A DNA stretch of 64,000 bases. It comes from Clostridiales bacterium (GTDB taxonomy: Bacteria; Bacillota; Clostridia; Oscillospirales; Oscillospiraceae). Under the pieces are notes generated by a model. That model had not been told where the DNA came from, made no database searches, and worked only from the letters and a program-made list of their open reading frames with translations. The position numbers and the translations under genes were made by a program. Below are positions 7,681 to 19,248 of this stretch, in pieces (positions within the stretch are counted from its first letter, which is position 1; each line of letters opens with the position of its first letter). Location of the stretch: the NCBI GenBank assembly GCA_022768185.1, contig JALEMS010000004.1, forward strand, positions 29,092-93,091, in the 5' to 3' direction.

Positions 7681-8970
7681 ATGAGGCGCCGAAGCATGCC
7701 CCCGGGGCTTATCATCATTTTGTGCTTTCTCTGCGTGATCGGGCTTGGATCGCTCCTGCTGTCGTTTCCGTTTGCGCAAACCGGCGCGGTAAGGCTGTCC
7801 TACCTCGACGTGCTCTTCACCGCAACGAGCGCCACCTGCGTAACGGGCCTGACCGTGGCAAGCACGGCGGAGGCCTTCAGTGGCTTTGGTCAGGCCGTGC
7901 TGTTGTGCCTGATCCAGATCGGCGGTCTGGGCGCCGCCGCTCTGGGCATCCTCGTTACAATGGCCGTGCGCCGGCACATCAGCCTTAAGGACGCCGTGCT
8001 CCTGAAGGAATCGTGGAACATCGTCAGCCTCAGCGACCTGTATCACCTCATCCGTCGGGTTCTGTTGCTCACCATCAGCTTTGAAGCCGTGGGCGCGGCG
8101 CTGAGCCTGTGCTTCTTTGCTCGACACATGCCGTTTGGCCGGGCCGTTTGGGTCAGTGTATTTCATTCCGTATCCGCTTTCAACAATGCCGGCTTTGATC
8201 TGGTCGGCCCCAACAGCCTGACGGTATACGGCGATGCGCCGATGCTCAACCTCGTCACCATCGGACTGATTCTCTTCAGCGGGCTGGGCTATCTTGTGCT
8301 GATTGACCTCATCACACCGCACCACGGCTTCCGTCAGTTCAGCCTGCAGTCAAAGGTCGTGCTGTGCACGACGGGATTCCTGCTCGTCGGCGGCACGCTG
8401 CTGCTGCGTCTGACCGAGCACATCAGCTGGATGGGCGCGCTGTTTCAGTCCGTCACCTGCCGCACGGCCGGCTTTTGCACCTGGGATCTCACGCAGTTCT
8501 CCCCTGCGGGCCTGATGGTGATGTGCCTGCTGATGTTTGTCGGTGCGTCTCCCGGCTCCACCGGCGGCGGAACCAAAACCACCACGCTGTTCGCCCTGCT
8601 GCTGGCCCTGCGCTCGGCAGCCACAGGCCGGCCCGCGCAGGCCTTCCGGCGCAGGGTGCCGGACGAGCTGATCTCGCGGGCGTTCGTGGTATCGTTTTCC
8701 GGCGCGCTGGTGCTGTTTGTATGCACGCTGCTGCTCAGCGTGCTCAACCCGGCATTGGATTTCATGACCGTACTGTTTGAGTCGGTCTCTGCCTTCTCCA
8801 CCTGCGGACTGAGCCTTTCGGCCACGCCCCTGCTCACATCCGCCTCGCATATCATTCTCATCGTCACCATGTTCATCGGCCGTGTCGGCCCGCTCACCAT
8901 TGCAACGCTGTGGGCCTACCGCTGCACCCCCGCCTTCCGCTATACGGAAGAGAGCTTCACCATCGGCTGA
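7681..8970 (+). CDS. ktrB: Trk/Ktr potassium uptake channel subunit
   Basis: A 429-residue TrkH/KtrB family membrane protein, the ion-conducting part of a K+ (or Na+-coupled K+) uptake system. It contains repeated membrane-pore-membrane units. The selectivity-filter-like turns are visible as TSATCVTGLTV, SAFNNAGFDLV, SVTCRTAGFCTWD and SAFSTCGLSLSATP. The loop ASPGSTGGGTKTTT is a hallmark of the family. The ATG at 7681 follows AAAGGAG at 7669-7675. The cytoplasmic partner KtrA begins 15 bases downstream. Confidence 0.93.
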   Translation: MRRRSMPPGLIIILCFLCVIGLGSLLLSFPFAQTGAVRLSYLDVLFTATSATCVTGLTVASTAEAFSGFGQAVLLCLIQIGGLGAAALGILVTMAVRRHISLKDAVLLKESWNIVSLSDLYHLIRRVLLLTISFEAVGAALSLCFFARHMPFGRAVWVSVFHSVSAFNNAGFDLVGPNSLTVYGDAPMLNLVTIGLILFSGLGYLVLIDLITPHHGFRQFSLQSKVVLCTTGFLLVGGTLLLRLTEHISWMGALFQSVTCRTAGFCTWDLTQFSPAGLMVMCLLMFVGASPGSTGGGTKTTTLFALLLALRSAATGRPAQAFRRRVPDELISRAFVVSFSGALVLFVCTLLLSVLNPALDFMTVLFESVSAFSTCGLSLSATPLLTSASHIILIVTMFIGRVGPLTIATLWAYRCTPAFRYTEESFTIG

Positions 8971-8985
8971 CGGAAGGAGGAAACC

Positions 8986-9657
8986 ATGAAAAAAAAGAAA
9001 AAACCGCAGGACATCTTCGGCGTGATCGGGCTGGGCCGCTTCGGTCTGTGCCTGGTCGGAGAGCTGGCACGCTCCGGCGCGGAGGTGCTGGCCGTCGACC
9101 GCAACCCGAACCTGGTGCGCGAGGCGCGGGAGTTTACCGAATTTGCCTACGTCGCCGCAGACTATACAAAGGATACGCTCTCGCAGATGGGCATTCCCAA
9201 CTGCAGCACCGTCGTCATCTGCATTGACGACCGGCTCGACACCAGCCTGCTGGCCACGCTCAACGTGCTCAATCTGAATGTGCAGAACGTATATGTCAAG
9301 GCCATCAGCCCTGAGCATGGAGAGCTTGCCGCCAAAATCGGCGCTGAAGTGGTCTATCCCGAGCGGGACATGGGCGTACGTCTGGCCAAAAAACTGCAGG
9401 CAAACTCGGTGATGGAATACATCTCTCTCTCCAACGACATCGACATATCCGAATACCCCGTTCCCCACACATTGGTGGGGAAGCGCGTGGCAGACTGCGG
9501 CCTGCGCAGCCAATACTGTCTGAATATCATCGCGATTCAGCATGACAGCGACACCACGGTCTCCATCGACCCGTGCCGCGTCTTTCAGGCGGAGGACACC
9601 CTCGTACTCATCGGAAAATCAAGCGATCTGCACCGCTTTGAAAACGACCTCTGCTGA
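8986..9657 (+). CDS. ktrA: Trk/Ktr potassium uptake regulatory subunit (RCK)
   Basis: A 223-residue cytoplasmic protein with an RCK-N Rossmann domain (GLGRFG near residue 15, acidic AVDRN strand end) and an RCK-C domain from about residue 140. It forms a gating ring on KtrB that responds to ATP/ADP or NAD(H) and, in relatives, to c-di-AMP through RCK-C. It begins with a run of six Lys codons after Met and follows a strong GGAGG. Co-transcribed with ktrB from the promoter at 7608. Confidence 0.93.
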   Translation: MKKKKKPQDIFGVIGLGRFGLCLVGELARSGAEVLAVDRNPNLVREAREFTEFAYVAADYTKDTLSQMGIPNCSTVVICIDDRLDTSLLATLNVLNLNVQNVYVKAISPEHGELAAKIGAEVVYPERDMGVRLAKKLQANSVMEYISLSNDIDISEYPVPHTLVGKRVADCGLRSQYCLNIIAIQHDSDTTVSIDPCRVFQAEDTLVLIGKSSDLHRFENDLC

Positions 9658-9677
9658 AGGCAGGGAAAGGAGCTTCC

Positions 9678-11012
9678 ATGACAGACATGAATCTCGACCT
9701 CTGCACCCGCTCCGCGGCGCAGATCATCGGCTGCAGCCCCGAGGGCGTCACCGTCTGTGCCTCGGCCGCACGCATCTCCACCATGCAGGGTACAGCGCTG
9801 GAGCTGTTCGAGCGCTCCAGAGAAAAGACCAACAACGTCGCGCTGGTGCAGAAGGTGCTCGCCTCCGGACACAAATCCGTGATGGAGCACTGCTGCTTTA
9901 ATCTGGCGTTCAATAACGTCTCCATCTTTGCCGAGCAGTTTATCATTGAGTTTCGTCTGGCGTCGTACACGGTGAAATCCCGCCGGTACGTCGACTTCGG
10001 CGGGATGGGCTATTACGTTGACGAAGCCGCCCCCGACGCGCTGCAGACACTGACGCGCGAGACTGCCGAAGCGCTCTTTGCGCGCTACAGCCGGCTGCTG
10101 GAGCTGGGCATTCCGAAGGAGGATGCGCGCTTCGTGCTGCCGTACTGCGCATACAGCAACTTTTTCTGCACCTGCAACGCGCGCGAGCTGCTGCATATGA
10201 TCTGCTCCATGCAGTGGGGCCGCGGCCGGGTCTATCCGGAAATCGCCGCGCTGGGCGCACAGCTGGCCGCGCAGTTTGAGGCATACTTCCCCGGCGTTCT
10301 TGCCGGAGAGGCCGCCGCCTATGCAGCCGAGCCGGTACCCGAGGCGGGTATCCCGCTTGCCGCGCCGCAACCGGCACGCTGCACCGTCTCGCTGCCGGCA
10401 CACAGCGCCGCCCCCGACGCGCTACTGCAGGCCGCCTATGAGATCAGCGGAACTGCGCCCGACGCCATGCATCGCACCACGCGCCCGCGCGAGCTGGAGC
10501 TGCTCCACTTCACCTACCGCATCGGCGGCATCTCGCTGGCCGCCGTCACACATCTGGTACGCCACCGGATGCAAAGCGTGCTCATCCCGCCGGTGCAGCG
10601 CGCCGCGCTGGAGGCACGCTACGTCCTGCCCGAAAGCGTATCTGCGCTGCCGGAGGCGCTGGCACTCTACCGCGGCGCATTCGAGCTGGCAGGCGAGGCT
10701 GCAAAACAGGCCCTGAACCTGGGAGCGGCAGAGCAGGCGTTGGTCTATTTTGCCCTGAGCGGCCATACGCTCCATGTGATCACCGATATGAACGGCCGCG
10801 AGCTGATGCACTTCTGCCGCCTGCGCACCTGCACCCGCGCCCAATGGGAGATTCGCAAAATTGCGCTGGAGATGCTCCGCCAGGCACGCGCCGCCGCCCC
10901 GGGGGCCGTGCAGGGCTTCGGCCCGGCCTGCTACAGCCTCGGACGCTGTACGGAGGGCCGCATGTGCTGCGGCCATGCGGACGAGGTCGCCGCGCAGATC
11001 GATTCTCTTTAA
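9678..11012 (+). CDS. thyX: FAD-dependent thymidylate synthase, double-domain ThyX
   Basis: ThyX makes dTMP from dUMP with FAD, NADPH and methylene-tetrahydrofolate. At 444 residues this is about twice a usual ThyX and has two ThyX-like halves. The first half carries EFRLASYTVKSRRY (91-104), which keeps the S....S.RY end of the RHRxxSxxxxSxR motif but has Glu-Phe in place of Arg-His. The second half has the intact start, HLVRHRMQS, but the rest diverges (IPPVQRAALEARY). The active-site motif thus seems split between the halves. Late conserved text includes GRELMHFCRLRTC and CYSLGRC. I recall clostridial ThyX proteins of this length, so this is a known variant rather than an error. It lies 20 bases after ktrA and may be read from the same promoter. 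Confidence 0.85.
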   Translation: MTDMNLDLCTRSAAQIIGCSPEGVTVCASAARISTMQGTALELFERSREKTNNVALVQKVLASGHKSVMEHCCFNLAFNNVSIFAEQFIIEFRLASYTVKSRRYVDFGGMGYYVDEAAPDALQTLTRETAEALFARYSRLLELGIPKEDARFVLPYCAYSNFFCTCNARELLHMICSMQWGRGRVYPEIAALGAQLAAQFEAYFPGVLAGEAAAYAAEPVPEAGIPLAAPQPARCTVSLPAHSAAPDALLQAAYEISGTAPDAMHRTTRPRELELLHFTYRIGGISLAAVTHLVRHRMQSVLIPPVQRAALEARYVLPESVSALPEALALYRGAFELAGEAAKQALNLGAAEQALVYFALSGHTLHVITDMNGRELMHFCRLRTCTRAQWEIRKIALEMLRQARAAAPGAVQGFGPACYSLGRCTEGRMCCGHADEVAAQIDSL

Positions 11013-11027
11013 AATACCGCTCGTCCC

Positions 11028-11070
11028 GGCACGCCGCGCTCCCTCCGGAGCAGCGGCGTGCCGTTTTTTT
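11028..11070 (+). terminator. thyX terminator
   Basis: GGCACGCCGC (11028-11037) pairs with GCGGCGTGCC (11053-11062), with a smaller inner GCTCC/GGAGC pairing, followed by G and seven T. Confidence 0.9.
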
Positions 11071-11125
11071 GTGCCGGAGCATATGCCGGAACTACTGCTT
11101 TGGGACCGTTTTTGCTCCTTCCCAT

Positions 11126-11183
11126 TTGACAAATTTTGGAAAAAGGAGCATGATTGTTGTGGAATGAACGTTCTATACAGAAC
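11126..11183 (+). promoter_or_regulatory. Possible promoter and operator of the TetR gene
   Basis: TTGACA (11126-11131) is followed 17 bases later by a poor -10 (CATGAT). Further on is a dyad, GTTCT (11170-11174) and AGAAC (11179-11183), of the size a TetR dimer could recognise. The gap 11071-11317 holds no supported gene. Confidence 0.3.
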
Positions 11184-11317
11184 AAATGCTGCATCCGGCC
11201 ATCCGGCACACGGACTGCCCTTGCAGCGCATATCCATTTTACGGGCCGGACGCGGCAAAGATGCGTGCAGCCCGCCGCATCCTCAAAAAAACTACCAAAA
11301 ACCGGAGTGCGACATTT

Positions 11318-11911
11318 ATGGCAGCAGTGGGAAAACTGGACACCAGAAGCAAGCTCATCCGAACGGCCTGCGCCCTGTTCAACAAGCGCGGCTACAACGC
11401 CACCGGCATCAGCGAAATTCTGCGCACCTGTGAGACCTCCATCGGCTCGCTCTACTATCATTTCCCCGGAGGAAAGGAAGAGCTGGGCGTCGAAGCCATC
11501 CGTTATGCCGCCGATCTGATCGTCGCCCGCATTTCCCGCATTCTTTCCGCGCACAAACGCACCATCGACGGCGTATGCGCCTGCCTGGCAGACAGTGCCG
11601 ACCACCTGGACACACTTGGCTCGGAAAACGGTCTGCTGGTCGCGCTGGTCGCGCTGGAGACCTATCAGTCCAACGAACAGATCCGCAACGCCTGCCGCGA
11701 CGTATTCGACCGCATTCAGGCCCTGCACGTCCAGCATATGATTGCAGAAGGCTATGCTTCTGAGGCGGCTCAGGAGATCAGCAGCTTCATCCTGTCCGTC
11801 AACGAGGGGGCCATCATGCTGAGCGTCAACAGCGGCACGGGCGAGCCGCTGCGCGCCGCCGCGCGTCAGCTGCGGCGCATGTATGACGCTCTGCCGCACC
11901 CCGCCGACTGA
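11318..11911 (+). CDS. TetR/AcrR family transcriptional regulator
   Basis: This 197-residue protein has a TetR-type N-terminal helix-turn-helix: RSKLIRTACALFNKRGYNATGISEILRT is shown in parts as ALFNKRGYNATGI then GSLYYHFPGGKEEL (about residues 15-55). The wording YYHFPGGKEEL and the C-terminal helical domain resemble the LmrA/YxaF/QacR branch. The ligand is unknown. The in-frame extension back to 11186 has no homology, so I start at 11318, although the ribosome binding site there is weak. It directly precedes a radical SAM gene fragment and may control it. Confidence 0.85.
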   Translation: MAAVGKLDTRSKLIRTACALFNKRGYNATGISEILRTCETSIGSLYYHFPGGKEELGVEAIRYAADLIVARISRILSAHKRTIDGVCACLADSADHLDTLGSENGLLVALVALETYQSNEQIRNACRDVFDRIQALHVQHMIAEGYASEAAQEISSFILSVNEGAIMLSVNSGTGEPLRAAARQLRRMYDALPHPAD

Positions 11912-11976
11912 AGCGCTCCGCAGCCGTCGGGAGCCTTACTATGTTATAATTTTTTTGAAACAGGAGGAAACCCGCC

Positions 11977-12504
11977 ATGAGTAAAAACACAGCGAAGGAA
12001 ACGGTCCAGGCGTTTGCGCTCAAGCAGGCGCTCCGCTACGTAGAAGGAAACCCCGAGGAGAATCTCCCCAGGCTTGCAGAGCTTGCAGACAAGCTGCTGC
12101 CGGAAGGCATGTACCCTGCCCAGCGCAAGGCCATTCTGGACGCCGTCGAGTCCAGGGGAAACTGGTATCAGCTGATGCTGCGGTTTTTCGAGCTGGATCC
12201 CGGCGTGCGCAAAACCTTTTTTGAAAACTTCATCTTCAACGCCAGCATCCGGGGCGGCGCACGACAGCAGGAACTGGCCCGCAAATACGACTGCAATATT
12301 CCCTGGGCCATTCTGCTCGACCCCACCTCCGCCTGCAACCTGCGCTGCACCGGCTGCTGGGCCGCGGAATACGGCCACCAGCTCAACCTGAGCCTGGAGG
12401 ACATCGACTCCATCATCCGCCAGGGCAAGGAGCTGGGCGTCTATATGTATATCTACACCGGCGGCGAGCCGCTCGTGCGCAAAAAGGACCTCATCCGCCT
12501 GTGC
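11977..12504 (+). pseudogene. Truncated radical SAM protein (5' part only)
   Basis: The first 176 codons are convincing radical SAM: a helical N-terminal domain (about 1-105), the cluster motif CNLRCTGCWA (CxxxCxxC) near residue 120, and the SAM-contacting GGEPLVRKKDLIRLC near residue 162-176. Family members of this type run to about 450-470 residues. Here homology stops at 12504 and the frame continues only through the terminator and antisense strand of the malic enzyme gene (open to 12819, not meaningful). The (beta/alpha) barrel is cut to roughly two strands, so no activity is expected. It has a strong AGGAGG site before the ATG and TATAAT at 11945-11950, so it may still be expressed. A real deletion or an assembly join at about 12505 would both give this picture. 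Confidence 0.8.
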
Positions 12505-12518
12505 CAAGACAGACAAAC

Positions 12519-12552
12519 AGCGGCGGCAGACCTCAAAAGGTCTGCCGCCGCT
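12519..12552 (-). terminator. Terminator of the murD-malic enzyme operon
   Basis: AGCGGCGGCAGACC (12519-12532) pairs with GGTCTGCCGCCGCT (12539-12552) around TCAAAA. On the minus strand it follows the malic enzyme stop by 20 bases. The T-rich tail is modest. Confidence 0.8.
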
Positions 12553-12572
12553 TTGACTTTTCTTTGGGGATC

Positions 12573-13748
12573 TCAGATCCGCGCCACGCCGGTGTCGCGT
12601 GCAGCCTGCGCCACAGCCTTCGCCACAGCCGGGCCAACACGCGGATCAAACGCCGCGGGAATGATGTATTCTGCCGTCAGCTCGTCCTCTCCGATCAATT
12701 CTGCCAGCGCGCGGGCCGCAGCCAGCTTCATCTCCTCATTGATCTCGCTGGCGCGCACGTCAAACGCGCCGCGGAAGATGCCCGGGAAGGCCAGCACGTT
12801 GTTGATCTGGTTGGGATAGTCGCTGCGCCCGGTGGCGACCACGGCCGCGCCTGCCGCCTTCGCCTCGTCCGGAAAGATCTCCGGGGTAGGATTGGCACAG
12901 GCAAACAGGATGGCGTCCTTCGCCATCGTGCGCACCATCTCGCCCGTCACCATCTTCGGCGCGGAAACACCGATGAACACGTCGGCCCCCACCAGCATGT
13001 CCACCAGCGTGCCGGCGCGCTTTTCACGGTTGGTCCGGCGGGCCATGTCCTCCTTGTAGGGATTCATGCCCTCGGGGCGGCCCTCCCAGATCGCGCCGCG
13101 CCGGTCGCACAGCACGATGTCCGCAAAGCCCGCCGACAGCAGCAGCCGCGCAATGGAGATGGCCGCCGCGCCCGCACCGTTGATGACCACACGCACGTCC
13201 TCGCGGCGCTTACCCACCACGCGCAGCGCGTTGGTCAGGCCGGCCAGCGTGATGATAGCCGTACCGTGCTGGTCGTCGTGAAACACCGGGATGTCGCACT
13301 TTTCCTTGAGCTTTTCCTCGATCTCAAAGCAACGGGGCGCGGCAATGTCCTCGAGGTTGATGCCGCCGAAGCTGCCGGAAATGAGATAGATCGTGTTGAC
13401 GATCTCGTCGACGTCCTTGCTGCGGATGCACAGCGGGAAGGCGTCCACCCCGCCGAAGGACTTGAACAGCACGCATTTGCCCTCCATCACCGGCATGCCG
13501 GCCTCGGGACCGATGTCGCCCAGACCCAGCACCGCCGTGCCGTCGGTCACGACCAGACACAGGTTCCACCGGCGCGTGAGCGTGTAGCTCTTGTCCGGAT
13601 CCTTCTGAATTTCCAGGCAGGGGCGTGCAACGCCCGGCGTGTAGGCAAGCGACAGATCCTCGCGGCCGTCGACCGGCACGCGGGAGACCACCTCAATTTT
13701 GCCCTGCCACTGCTCGTGCAGGCGCAGGGATTCGCTGGCATAATCCAT
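12573..13748 (-). CDS. NAD(P)-dependent malic enzyme
   Basis: This 391-residue protein is the short bacterial malic enzyme, which oxidatively decarboxylates malate to pyruvate. The N-terminal malic domain has the conserved DLSLAYTPGVARPC, VTDGTAVLGLGDIGP and FHDDQHGTAI. The NAD-binding domain follows, with GAGAAAISIARLL and ACANPTPEI. The true start at 13748 (MDYASES) has AGAGGAA just upstream; the longer frame to 13811 runs into ligA without homology. It is the last gene of the minus-strand operon, 43 bases after ligA. The link with DNA ligase and murein synthesis is positional only. Confidence 0.93.
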   Translation of the reverse strand: MDYASESLRLHEQWQGKIEVVSRVPVDGREDLSLAYTPGVARPCLEIQKDPDKSYTLTRRWNLCLVVTDGTAVLGLGDIGPEAGMPVMEGKCVLFKSFGGVDAFPLCIRSKDVDEIVNTIYLISGSFGGINLEDIAAPRCFEIEEKLKEKCDIPVFHDDQHGTAIITLAGLTNALRVVGKRREDVRVVINGAGAAAISIARLLLSAGFADIVLCDRRGAIWEGRPEGMNPYKEDMARRTNREKRAGTLVDMLVGADVFIGVSAPKMVTGEMVRTMAKDAILFACANPTPEIFPDEAKAAGAAVVATGRSDYPNQINNVLAFPGIFRGAFDVRASEINEEMKLAAARALAELIGEDELTAEYIIPAAFDPRVGPAVAKAVAQAARDTGVARI

Positions 13749-13791
13749 GTGCGTTCCTCTTTCTCTCAAAATATCGCAGTCCGGCTGAAAT

Positions 13792-16408
<2,617 letters not shown>

Positions 16409-16441
16409 GGGATCACCCCCCGTGCAGTATACGCGGCAGGG

Positions 16442-17692
16442 TCAGTCCATCATTTCCGCCAGCGCCAGCAAAATGCCGAGCCGGCCGGATTCATAGGTCA
16501 GCCCGCCCTGCAGATAGCCGGTGTACGGCGGCTTCATCGGGCCGTCGCACGACAGCTCGATCGACGCGCCCTGCACGAATGCGCCGGCCGCCATGATGAC
16601 CTCGCAGTCGTACCCCGGCATTTTCCACGGCTCGGGCGTGACAAAGCTGTCGACCGGCGCGCCGTGCTGAATACCGCGGCAGAAGCGGCGCAGCTTATCT
16701 CCGTCGCCGAAGCAGATCATCTGAATGATGTCGTTTCGCTCCTCAAAGGGGCCGGGCGAGCTTTCCAGGCCGAAGCGCTGCAGCATGGCCGCGCAGAACG
16801 CCGCCGTTTTCAGCGCCTGCGCCACCGTGTGCGGAGCCAGAAACAGGCCCTGATACAGCGTGCGATAGCCGGCCTCCTCGCTGCCGCACTCACCGCCGAT
16901 GCCCGGCGAGGTCAGCCGAAAGGCCGCCCGCTCCACCAGGTCGGCACGCCCTGCGACATAGCCGCCTGTCGGAGCCAGGCCGCCGCCGGGATTTTTGATG
17001 AGCGAGCCGGCGATCAGGTCGGCCCCCAGCATGGTCGGCTCAGTCGTACCGACAAACTCGCCGTAGCAGTTATCGCACACACACACCGTCTCCGGCGAAA
17101 TTTCCTTCACGCAGCGGCAGATTTCGCCGATCTCCTCTGACGAGAGTGCGCGCCGCTGCCCGTAGCCGCGGCTGCGCTGGATGGTGACCGCTGCCGGACG
17201 GATGCGCCGCACGGCCTCAGCGATGGCCGGCAGATCCGCCCCGCCGTCGGCGGCCAGCTCCACCTGTGCATAGTCCACGCCGTAAAAGCGCAGCGAGCCG
17301 AAGGCGTCGCCCTGAATGCCGATGGCCTCGCGCAGCGTGTCATACGGCGCGCCGGTCACCGACAGCAGCGTGTCGCCCGGGCGCACCGCGGCAAACAGCG
17401 AGGCGGTGATGGCATGCGTGCCGTTGACGAAGCTGCGGCGCACCAGCGCGGCCTCCGCGCCGAACACGCGCGCCCAGATGCGGTCGAGCGTGTCGCGCCC
17501 GCGGTCGTCATAGCCATAGCCTGCCGTGCCGGCAAACAACGTGTCGGACACGCGCTCCTCCTGAAAGGCCTCCAGCACGCGCTGTGTGTTTTTCGAGGCG
17601 ACCTCGTCGATGTGCGCAAACACGCCGGCCAGCTCCTGCTCGGCCTGACGCGCCTGCTCATACAGGGATGCGGGGATTTCCGAAAACTTCAT
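16442..17692 (-). CDS. PLP-dependent methionine gamma-lyase-like protein (YnbB/aluminium-resistance family)
   Basis: A 416-residue fold-type I PLP enzyme of the family annotated as aluminium resistance protein or YnbB. The N-terminal region has GTAGYGYDDRGRDTLDRIWA. The PLP lysine is probably in GSLIKNPGGGLAPTGGY, with the aspartate of CVCDNCYGEF upstream. Family members resemble cystathionine and methionine gamma-lyases, but the physiological reaction is not established. It overlaps murD by 4 bases (ATGA), so its translation is coupled to murD. Confidence 0.9.
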   Translation of the reverse strand: MKFSEIPASLYEQARQAEQELAGVFAHIDEVASKNTQRVLEAFQEERVSDTLFAGTAGYGYDDRGRDTLDRIWARVFGAEAALVRRSFVNGTHAITASLFAAVRPGDTLLSVTGAPYDTLREAIGIQGDAFGSLRFYGVDYAQVELAADGGADLPAIAEAVRRIRPAAVTIQRSRGYGQRRALSSEEIGEICRCVKEISPETVCVCDNCYGEFVGTTEPTMLGADLIAGSLIKNPGGGLAPTGGYVAGRADLVERAAFRLTSPGIGGECGSEEAGYRTLYQGLFLAPHTVAQALKTAAFCAAMLQRFGLESSPGPFEERNDIIQMICFGDGDKLRRFCRGIQHGAPVDSFVTPEPWKMPGYDCEVIMAAGAFVQGASIELSCDGPMKPPYTGYLQGGLTYESGRLGILLALAEMMD

Positions 17693-19083
17693 GGTCTTCT
17701 GTGCTCCAGTTCGTTTACAATGGATTTAAAAGTGTTTCCGCGTTCCTCAAAGTTGCGGAAGTGATCAAAGGAAGAGCAGGCCGGGCTGAGCAGCACGGTA
17801 TCGCCCGGCTCGGCGTCTGCCGCCGCGGCCAGCACCGCCTGACGGAAATCGTCGATCACCGTCACCGGCAGCCTTTTCGGGTCATATCCCGGCGCGGCGT
17901 ACACCGCCGCGGCAATGGCCTGCGCCGTCTCGCCCGTGAGGTACAGACGCTTGACGCGCTGCACGATCTCTTCGGCCAGCCCGTCAAAGCGCAGATGCTT
18001 GTCGTGTCCGCCGGCGATGAGAATGAGCTTCTTGTCGAAGGCGCGCAGACCGGCGATGGTGCGCGTAGGGCTGGAGGCAATGCTGTCGTTGCAGAAGTCG
18101 ACGCCCTCAAGCGTGCGTACCTGCTCGAGCCGGTGCGCCACGCCGCCGAAGCTGCGCGCCACCGCGCGGCAGGCCTCCGCGTCCGCCAGGCCCTGCACAG
18201 CGGCGAAGGCGGCCATGCAGTTGGAAACGTTGTGCTCGCCCGGCAGGCGGATCTCGGAAGCCGGCAGCAGCCGCTCCCGCCGCCCGTCTTCCGCGCGCCA
18301 GAGCACGCCGTCGTCCAGCCATACGCCGTTTTCCACCGGACCGCCGCGGCCGAACCACCGCACCTGTCCCGGCGATTGCGCAGCAAACGAAGCGCACAGC
18401 GGGTCCTCCCGGTTAAGCACCAGGCAGTCCCCCGGCCTCTGATGGCGGAAAATCTGCTTTTTGGCCGTGATGTAGTCATCCAGATCGGGATGAATGTCCA
18501 GATGGTTGGGCGACAGGTTCGTAATGAGCGCCGTGTCCGGCCTGCAGTCCATACTGTGAAGCTGAAAGGACGACAGCTCCAGCACCGCCGCGTCCTCCGG
18601 CCGCATGTCCGGGACCTCGCTGAGCAGCGGACGGCCGATATTGCCGCCCAGATGCACGCGCCGTCCGGCAGCACGCAGCGTCTCGGCGATCAGCGTGGAG
18701 GTGGTGGTCTTCCCGTCCGACCCCGTCACGGCGATCGTCCGGCAGGGGCACACGGCAAAAAACGCCTCCATCTCACTGGTAATGCGCACGCCGCGCTGCG
18801 CCGCGCGCATCAGCGCCGGGTGCACCGGCAGCAGACTCGGCGCGCGGAACAGGACGTCACAGTCGAGCGTGTCGAGATACTCCGCGCCCAGCTGCAGCAC
18901 AGCCCCGCGCGCCTGCCATTCGTCCGCCTGCGCGCCGAGCTGGGCCCGGCTGCGCCGGTCGTGTACCGAGACGGACACGCCCGCCTCCAGCAGCAGCCGG
19001 ATCAGCGGCACGTTGCTCACGCCCGCGCCCACCACGGCCACACGTTTTCCGACCAGCGCAGAAAGATATTCGGATAATGTCAA
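17689..19083 (-). CDS. murD: UDP-N-acetylmuramoyl-L-alanine:D-glutamate ligase MurD
   Basis: MurD adds D-glutamate to UDP-MurNAc-L-Ala with ATP in the cytoplasmic stage of peptidoglycan synthesis. Visible motifs include the N-terminal VVGAGVSNVPLI, the ATP loop VTGSDGKTTT, LELSSFQLHSM, NLSPNHLDIH and the C-terminal NDSIASSPTRT and LLSPACSSFDHF. The proposed start is TTG at 19083, 8 bases after GTGAGG; the GTG at 19092 is in frame but overlaps that ribosome site. This gives 464 residues, normal for MurD. It is the first gene of the minus-strand operon. Confidence 0.92.
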   Translation of the reverse strand: MTLSEYLSALVGKRVAVVGAGVSNVPLIRLLLEAGVSVSVHDRRSRAQLGAQADEWQARGAVLQLGAEYLDTLDCDVLFRAPSLLPVHPALMRAAQRGVRITSEMEAFFAVCPCRTIAVTGSDGKTTTSTLIAETLRAAGRRVHLGGNIGRPLLSEVPDMRPEDAAVLELSSFQLHSMDCRPDTALITNLSPNHLDIHPDLDDYITAKKQIFRHQRPGDCLVLNREDPLCASFAAQSPGQVRWFGRGGPVENGVWLDDGVLWRAEDGRRERLLPASEIRLPGEHNVSNCMAAFAAVQGLADAEACRAVARSFGGVAHRLEQVRTLEGVDFCNDSIASSPTRTIAGLRAFDKKLILIAGGHDKHLRFDGLAEEIVQRVKRLYLTGETAQAIAAAVYAAPGYDPKRLPVTVIDDFRQAVLAAAADAEPGDTVLLSPACSSFDHFRNFEERGNTFKSIVNELEHRRP

Positions 19084-19175
19084 ATCATTCACCTCACAGC
19101 CGCGTCGTCTGACAGCGGAGCGCACATGGAAGCGGCCGGAACGCGCGTTCTCCTGTCAGCCGGCGCTATCTGAAT

Positions 19176-19204
19176 ATTATAACCCACCGCCCATTCAAAT
19201 TCAA
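19176..19204 (-). promoter_or_regulatory. murD operon promoter
   Basis: On the minus strand TTGAAT (19204-19199) and TATAAT (19181-19176) are 17 bases apart. It is back to back with the rnpB promoter. Confidence 0.65.
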
Positions 19205-19212
19205 CAAATATA

Positions 19213-19241
19213 TTGACGGCCGGGCGCGATCCTGCTAAAAT
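19213..19241 (+). promoter_or_regulatory. rnpB promoter
   Basis: TTGACG (19213-19218) and TAAAAT (19236-19241) are 17 bases apart. The expected transcription start falls at about 19249, where the RNase P RNA 5' end is placed by pairing. Confidence 0.82.
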
Positions 19242-19248
19242 ACTTGCG

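Noticed and set aside
12505..12819. C-terminal continuation of the radical SAM frame
   Set aside because: It reads through the malic enzyme terminator and antisense strand, and no radical SAM residues are present.
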